This document shows, one piece after another, positions 57,716 to 64,000 of a DNA stretch of 64,000 bases. The translations under genes and the position numbers were made by a program. The notes below the pieces were generated by a model. The model saw only the letters and a list, made by a program, of their open reading frames with translations. It was not told the DNA's origin and did not search any database. The first letter of the stretch is position 1. Every line of letters starts with the position of its first letter. The stretch is from Anticarsia gemmatalis (lineage: Eukaryota > Arthropoda > Insecta > Lepidoptera > Erebidae), in assembly GCF_050436995.1 (NCBI RefSeq), contig NC_134753.1, forward strand, positions 3,782,001 through 3,846,000, given 5' to 3'.

Positions 57716-60700
57716 AAGAAAATACACCATAACTTAATCATAAACTTTGTTTACCACTAATCATTCTACACTGCAGCAGAAACAGCCTCCAAAACTCAAA
57801 ACAATAACATCACTTGCATATTACAAAGAGCAACTCAGAGACTATTCATAACACTACACACTGTAGTGTTCAAATATTCTTTAGGAAACGTACCTTTGTC
57901 GTGAGATACAAAATTCACACTTCAGTTCACTCGACTCGGAGCGATGGCGAGTAATAGATTTAGCAGTTTGCTTTTTGTTAGTCACGTGGAATGGTTCACT
58001 TATTGACGGTAAAACTTAGTGTTTAAAGTAAGGGCTTGGGCTTACGATAAATTAATGAAGCTATTAATACAATAAACTATCGATTTCAATAACTATTAAG
58101 AATACAAATTACTGACTCGTTCCCGAAGGATTCAAAAACACAATGCCTGAGAACGCAATGTTTAATTAACATATGTTATAATTAGTTGGAATAATTTAAA
58201 TCATTCCACATTGGATAAGTAGAAACGCGTGACAACGAATTAGTCCGTCCAATAAACAAATAAACTACAAAAACTATCTATACTGATATTTAAATAAGAA
58301 CGACGAATACTATCAAGATACTAAACCTTCTTCCAATTACTACATAAGATATACATAAGATTTCGACAGTAATAAAAGTATGTTTAAACAGAATTAAATA
58401 ACAAATAATTCTCAAAAGGTAAGTTCATTGCCTATACAAGAATTAACCCATTTTCAGTTCAAAAGATTTTCATTTTTACACAGTTAAGCTCCTTAAACTT
58501 AAAAAGTACTCCCACTTACAAGGCTTTAAACACACTTTACAAAAGTTTTTATTTGAAATTCTATTCACCTCGGAAAATACCTCGGAACTACGAAGTAACA
58601 AAAGCGGAGACAATTTGAGTACCGGAAAATTACTTCTCAATGAAACACAGAGATGGCGTTAGTTATACAGTAGCGTTATCGTAATTTTAAGGGCTAGTTT
58701 CTAGTAGATAAGTATCAAATAGCCTATTTGACAGATAAAGTCACAGCAAATCAATGGTTGATCAAAGTCCACCTCAAAAGCTAATCGATACTAATTCAAA
58801 GTTGGTAAAAGCGGACACAATTTAAGTGTTACCTACTTTCACGTAAAGAAAAATCTGTTATGTCATATTATACACATATTAGCGCCATCGTGCAGTTTAT
58901 CTTTGTTGAATGCTTTATACAGGTTACTAGCTGTGATCACAAGCGGCAGTAAGCTGACTGCAACGCGAAAGCTTTTTAAGTTATGATTTAAGACAAAGCA
59001 ACGAAAAATGTATAAGTAAAATTTAGAACAAAAAGAAACACACCTATCAAATTACTATTTGATACGTTCTTATCTACAGAAATATACCAAATAAATATAA
59101 TAATAACTACTAACTACTTATCTAGTTGTTGATTTTAGACGTTGAATCTAGAGTCAGACAATAAAAGCCATCTGCTTCAGAATTGATTTCAATGTTAATT
59201 AACTTCCACATTTGCTATGAAGTCATATTTTTGGTTTAATCACCATATTATAATGTCAATTCTCGTTGAATTATAGTCGTAATATGGTAACGCCTGTTTA
59301 AATAGAATACTCTGTTTGTTTTTCAGATTTATTGTTAGATAATGCGGTGGGAAATAATGCGATAATCATTTCGATAGGGTACCTTTGGGTTATTTTCGGG
59401 AAAACAGTAATCAGGCATAAAGACCGGATAAGTAATCTTTCTTTGGTTTTAATCTATTAGTCATTATTGAGATGCAATAAAAAATGATTTAAATTCGGAA
59501 TGTATTATAATATGATCAAGTATACTTTCAGGTTTGCAGGCTTGATGCTGCAACTTGTTAACCTCTCTGCATATAGTTTTCAATAGGCATGATGAAAAGG
59601 TTTGTATAAACTTAACAGTATACACTATGCAGCTACATTATAAATAGTGCACTGTATATTTCCTACAAAAAAAGTAAGTAAATGTCACTATTCGTAACCT
59701 ACACTGCTCCTTTGTACAAATAATGCCAAAAGAACACCCAAACCACCTAACCTTTTAAATAAGAAAGCCAGAACGTTCTACTTATATTATAATTGAGTTT
59801 TCCTTAATTTTCATCCTAACGAAATTAAAACATAATGCCCACTTCCACATCTGAGTAAAGAGGGATAATTAATTAAGTCTTCAAAATTTGTTGGACCCGC
59901 AGGAGGGACAGACGTGAGTTTACTTGTTAAACACATTAATGCATCCTGTACTCTCTTTTACTTTAATTATGTTATTTGTTTTAGGTTAATAAGAAAATTT
60001 GGTGAAAGGTGCGTAAGGGTTCAATTGTTTTGGCTTAGCTCGTGACCACGGTTGATGCGATTTGATCGAAACGTCGGGTAAACAAATAAGTATACCTTTA
60101 ATTTTTCGTTGCGTTTAAGACAGCGGGCATTATAATATTCATTGTTTTGATTTTTGTGCACTAGAATACACGACATTTTAAAGAATATAAAGTATAAAAG
60201 GTTTTTGTGTGAAAGCACTACTTCCTGGAATTTGTATACATTAAGCATTTCTGTTGAAAATAGCATTACCGGCTTGATTACTACATAAAAAGATTTCATG
60301 GTTTTTATAGAGAAATATATTAAGCGTTTTATAAAAATGCTTGCCATTTTTTATGGCTTTGTTAATACAAGCAATATGTTTAATGTCGTAGAGGCAACAT
60401 TACAAAATAAATCAAAATTAGAGATACGATCATGTTATCACTTACAACAACACAACAAATAATTACTTAGCCTTAAGCTTTCTTTGTTACTTTGAAAAGA
60501 ATACTCTAGAAAATTCCACAAGGAACATCTTTTGTTTCTCCTCTATCACACAATCCAGTGATCCCATCTCCTTTTAAAAGTACATTAGGCTTCAAAGATA
60601 GGGTTGTCTGTTTCCAAATGTACGAATTAAGACGGCTAACGATCCCTCCGTGTTATCTTGTGCCTGCTATTATAATTACATGTAAAGGTAATATGGCTTT

Positions 60701-61401
60701 GAGTTGAATTCTGACACGATAGAAACGATAGGAACAGACAAGCTGTTAGACATTATCGTAACACACCAGAGGGCCTTTGTGTACCCTTGATAATATAGTT
60801 TTTCAAATACAACATCGCTAATTGAACTTCAACTTTATGCAAATAAACGTAGAGTTGAAAATTCTTGTGTGTGTTGTCAGGATCGGTTTGTTATGAACAT
60901 TATCCACGGTCCAATAATATGTAATGTTCGTGTTTCGTCGTCTAGATTACTATAAATTGAACATGACAATCAACAGAGCAGATCACACGTGTTACATACA
61001 TTAGATTTAATGTAATTATCGCAGTACAATATGGTAATGGAGAACAAATATTGGCTGACGATGGCAAATGTTTGTGGCAATATCCGATGATAATGGATGC
61101 TAATAAAATTATAATAATGTGATAAGGTTATACAATTTAGTGTACCCATCTGACTGTCAAAGGACTGGCACTGTTGCTTAATAAGCATATAACTTCATTG
61201 CTGATAGATTCTGTTTCAAAGGATTATATCGCTTTTGTATTGTTAAGGGAAATAAATTAGTATTTATGTTATTAGTCTGAGTACAGCTGATGACCACGTT
61301 AATATGTCTATTCTAAAGAAATAACAAACAATTTCTCAATTTTGAGTTCTGAACAATATTGACAATTCCAAAATTCGCAATCGATGTTTAACTCTGTAAC
61401 A
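57716..61401. other. AT-rich DNA with a possible minus-strand leader exon and a repeat fragment
   Basis: Around 57894-57960 a GC-richer segment on the minus strand ends with CAAAG|GTACGT at 57893, a possible donor, and has no ATG over about 120 bases. It is a weak candidate for an alternative leader exon. At 60025-60110 the segment CGTGACCACGGTTGATGCGA, then GATCGAAACGTCGGGTAA, is a familiar lepidopteran repeat fragment of unknown class. The rest is unrecognised. Confidence 0.35.
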
Positions 61402-61573
61402 GGGGGGCTATCACGTATCTCAGATGACAACCATTTGAAAGCCACTGTGCTGTCCATTGTTTTTTTCCTTAGATGATAGTGATTAATACGTTAAGTCAAA
61501 GCAGCAATGTACTGAATAGTGACCATAGATTTGACGTATACTAGCTGTCAACTGAGATACGTGATAAGCCCGC
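61402..61573. repeat. Inverted-repeat element C (172 bases)
   Basis: GGGGGGCTATCACGTATCTC, then AGATGACA, on the left (61402-61428) is matched by the complement of TGTCAACTGAGATACGTGAT, then AAGCCCGC, on the right (61546-61573). The ~27-base termini have about three differences. There is no ORF inside. I saw no other copy in the window and no clear target duplication. Confidence 0.65.
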
Positions 61574-61611
61574 TGAGAGGTATCGCACGAGTCTCAGTGG
61601 TATTCATTGTC

Positions 61612-61815
61612 TTTTTTTTTTTTCTTGAAATGGTGGGCTCCCATGCCAAGGTTCGTCATGCTCACTAAAATGTCATTGATTGCGGCGTCGTCGTGTGCCG
61701 GGTCACCCCCTTCCCTCTAATATATGCGAAGAGGGTGATGGCTGGTCCATGCGTCATACTCGTGAACGGGTGCTGCTTGGGGTGACTGGTCGTCCTGGTT
61801 ACGGCGAGTTTGCCA
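61612..61815 (-). mobile_element. Poly(A)-tailed retroposon fragment
   Basis: On the plus strand a run of about 14 T (61612-61625) precedes TTGAAATGGTGGGCTCCCAT. Read on the minus strand this is a sequence ending ATGGGAGCCCACCATTTC followed by poly(A). The rest, with GTGACCCGGCACACGACGAC and CCCCAAGCAGCACCCGTTC, is GC-richer than its surroundings. It looks like the 3' end of a poly(A) LINE or a processed insert. A 61-codon frame in it shows no recognisable domain. Confidence 0.5.
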
Positions 61816-62084
61816 AAATTTTCAAGAAAATACATATTATTATAAATCAATATAATTAATTCATTGTGCCATAGTATGCTCTTGAGATGCCTCTTATGAT
61901 TGCAATACTATCATTGTGTAGGTAGATGCTCCCAGCATGCTTCCAATACACCTGTTATCGTGCTTACTAGCACCTTAATATTATATTGATTTAATTTAAT
62001 TTATCTTATGATCAAAGTGTTTTCGGTGGTGTTGGTAGCAGCTCCTTACATAATCAATGATTTATACCAGACATAATTATATTG

Positions 62085-62245
62085 TTAAAACCATTTGGCG
62101 ATTAAAAAGAGTGGCCAAGAGTTTCTTGCCAGCTCTTCTCATTGGCCCTACCTTCCGAACTGGTGGTAAATTCACTCTTTGTATCATTGACTATCATAAG
62201 TGTCAGCATTTGACCTATATGTATGATTTGATTTTGATTTTGAGC
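62085..62245 (+). repeat. 3'-UTR fragment of a lepidopteran non-LTR retrotransposon
   Basis: AAGAGTGGCCAAGAGTTTCT, TGCCAGCTCTTCTCATTGGC, CTACCTTCCGAACTGGTGGT and ATGATTTGATTTTGATTTTG are, from memory, the 3'-UTR blocks and tail of a widespread lepidopteran LINE. The tail resembles the CR1-like tail at 9601, but the UTR is different, so this is another family. The 94-codon frame over it is not a gene. Confidence 0.6.
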
Positions 62246-64000
62246 GTAGATAAGCAAATTGTCGCTTTGTATCATTGTAATAAAAAGGTTAACGTTTTGT
62301 TATATTACATCAATCATTCATGTTCTATTAACATCACATAGCTATTGAATATAAGTATTTCAAATCAGATTTATACAAAACTCTCTAAAGCAAACGTAAA
62401 GTCAACGACTTTCTGTAAAACTTATCTAAAGAATAGTTTGTGGAGTCCAGTCCCTTCGCGGGAATTTGGTCTCACGAGAATACTCAAACGTTCTATAGTG
62501 GAAATATTTCTAAGAAAAGAATGAGGAAAACTGCCAACGGAATATAAAAATCAGATCAGATGGGCTCCCGTTTATAGAATAAACTACGGGGTATCCAAAA
62601 CAGAGGGAAATATGGTTTCATAATAATGGGAAACTTGAGAAAAATATGTTTATAGAGTTATGATATGAATTGCTATTTAAAACATTTTACTTAGTTTCAC
62701 ACAGACAAATATTTTTCGAAAATTCATGATTGGTTTGCTTTTACTAAATATATAGTAATGAAGAGATTTCTTAACAATTTACGTAGCGATAAACACAACA
62801 AAAACACAGTACAAATAAAAATTCTGTATAAAGACCTTTCTCCTTTAGCATTTATAAATTCCTTATAATTTATATTCCTTATGTGTAAAATACAAAGTGT
62901 GTACGACTGGGCTATTCTCGGAAAATATTATTAAGATGTCAAAGTTCATCGACCTTTCTAAGGGTGGAAACCAAATATTTAACGTAATCGTAAACGTTGA
63001 TTTTCTTTCTCAAATTCAAACAAACGCAAAGATAACTACAGTCTATTTAACCTTGAAGCATGCATAATTTCCTAAAGTCAATGTTCTGAAACTCGGAAAG
63101 TTTATGACGACTGAAACTTCGAGTGACAACGTTCCAAGTCGATTTGACGTTGAAATAATTAGACACGTTTCTATATGTGTTATGCACACGACTTTACTGT
63201 CATGAAAATGGATTGAGATTATTACGATTTTAGCAATCATTTAGATGATTTTATTACTTGTGCTATAAACATACTTGACACTTTTCACAGTCACTATACA
63301 GGTAAAGTATGGAATGTGTGTTCTACTGTTTAGTTCAAATAGTGACGGTATTAACGAGGAATCTACTAGATTTAAGTCATTCTGAGAGAAGAGATGGTGA
63401 GATATGAAAGATGAATGCGTAAGAGAAGTTGAAGAGTGGACATGGTTCTTCAACTGTAAAGGAATAGATTTTAGCGTTATCTGATTTACCTCCATGTCAC
63501 TTATCATATAATTTCAAAACGATAAATCGATCTCTAAAGTTAAATCAAAATCATGTATTCAATCTATCTGTCATTAACGATAAGTAAGTCTTTCGATGAC
63601 TTTCAAAATACGAATCAAACGTATCAATTTCTAATCTAAGCTGTGTGTCAAACTAATTGATTGATTTTGAATGTTAGTGAAATGTAATCACGAACTCGCT
63701 AGTGTCTATTTATATTCAAAATTAGTTGTAGCATAAATTAGCCTACCTATTAGGGCGAGATTAATTGACAGTGAAATTGATAGTCCCTGAAAATAGACTC
63801 ACAGAATTAGAGTAAACAAATAATTTTGTTGGTACTTTAGTCGTCCCTGTCGTCAACTGTCTATCGTTAAGACTCATTTTATATTTAGAACTTTTCTATT
63901 TCTTTAAATATAAAAGAATACCAACGAGACAATAGAACTGTGTTCCTCATCTTTAAGACTACTTAGTTTAAGTTTCAGTCTTATATCGTTACATTATTAT
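62246..64000. other. AT-rich DNA, nothing recognised
   Basis: Two minus-strand frames at 63043-63240 and 63241-63507 show no family features. No repeat was identified with confidence. Confidence 0.4.

Noticed and set aside
60021..60347. 108-codon minus-strand frame
   Set aside because: Its C-terminal part is an interspersed repeat fragment and the rest is AT-rich low-complexity sequence without a recognisable domain.

Overview
The window looks like nuclear DNA of a lepidopteran insect (moth or butterfly). It is strongly AT-rich and gene-poor. It is peppered with repeats I recognise as typical of Lepidoptera: Helitron ends of the type TCTATACTAATATT...CAGCTAG, tRNA-derived SINEs, and non-LTR retrotransposon tails of GATTTGATTTG. 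I see no bacterial gene organisation and no CRISPR array.

The only host gene I can support is a dpr-family (defective proboscis extension response) immunoglobulin cell-surface gene on the minus strand. Four coding exons join in perfect phase: 19857-19800 (signal peptide), 16826-16618 and 14101-13891 (the two halves of the first Ig domain), and 9910-9783 (start of the second Ig domain). Together they give 202 codons. The rest of Ig2 and the C-terminus are not visible and probably lie beyond position 1. An ATG-free stretch ending in a strong splice donor at 44968 is a good candidate for the untranslated first exon, which would give a first intron of about 25 kb. A second, weaker leader candidate ends at 57894.

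The largest coding block, about 4.9-9.6 kb, is an apparently intact CR1-like (Zenon-type) non-LTR retrotransposon on the plus strand, antisense to the dpr gene. It has ORF1 (coiled coil plus an esterase-like fold that appears to lack its catalytic residues) and ORF2 (endonuclease and reverse transcriptase). The two ORFs overlap in different frames and are followed by an AATAAA signal and a GATTTG-type tail.

The rest is intron and flanking DNA. It holds seven clear copies of one non-autonomous Helitron family and remnants of related families. It also holds one 5'-truncated RNase H-type LINE with a 15-bp target duplication, and a mariner-derived MITE with TA target duplication. Three other inverted-repeat families, two copies of one tRNA-derived SINE, one copy of a second SINE, and a SINE with a 5S-rRNA-like promoter segment are also present, along with diverged local duplications. 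I did not find a convincing new multi-gene system. The most interesting items are the intact CR1 element with its pseudo-esterase ORF1, the Helitron lying 32 bases from a dpr splice acceptor, and several long hairpin MITEs.
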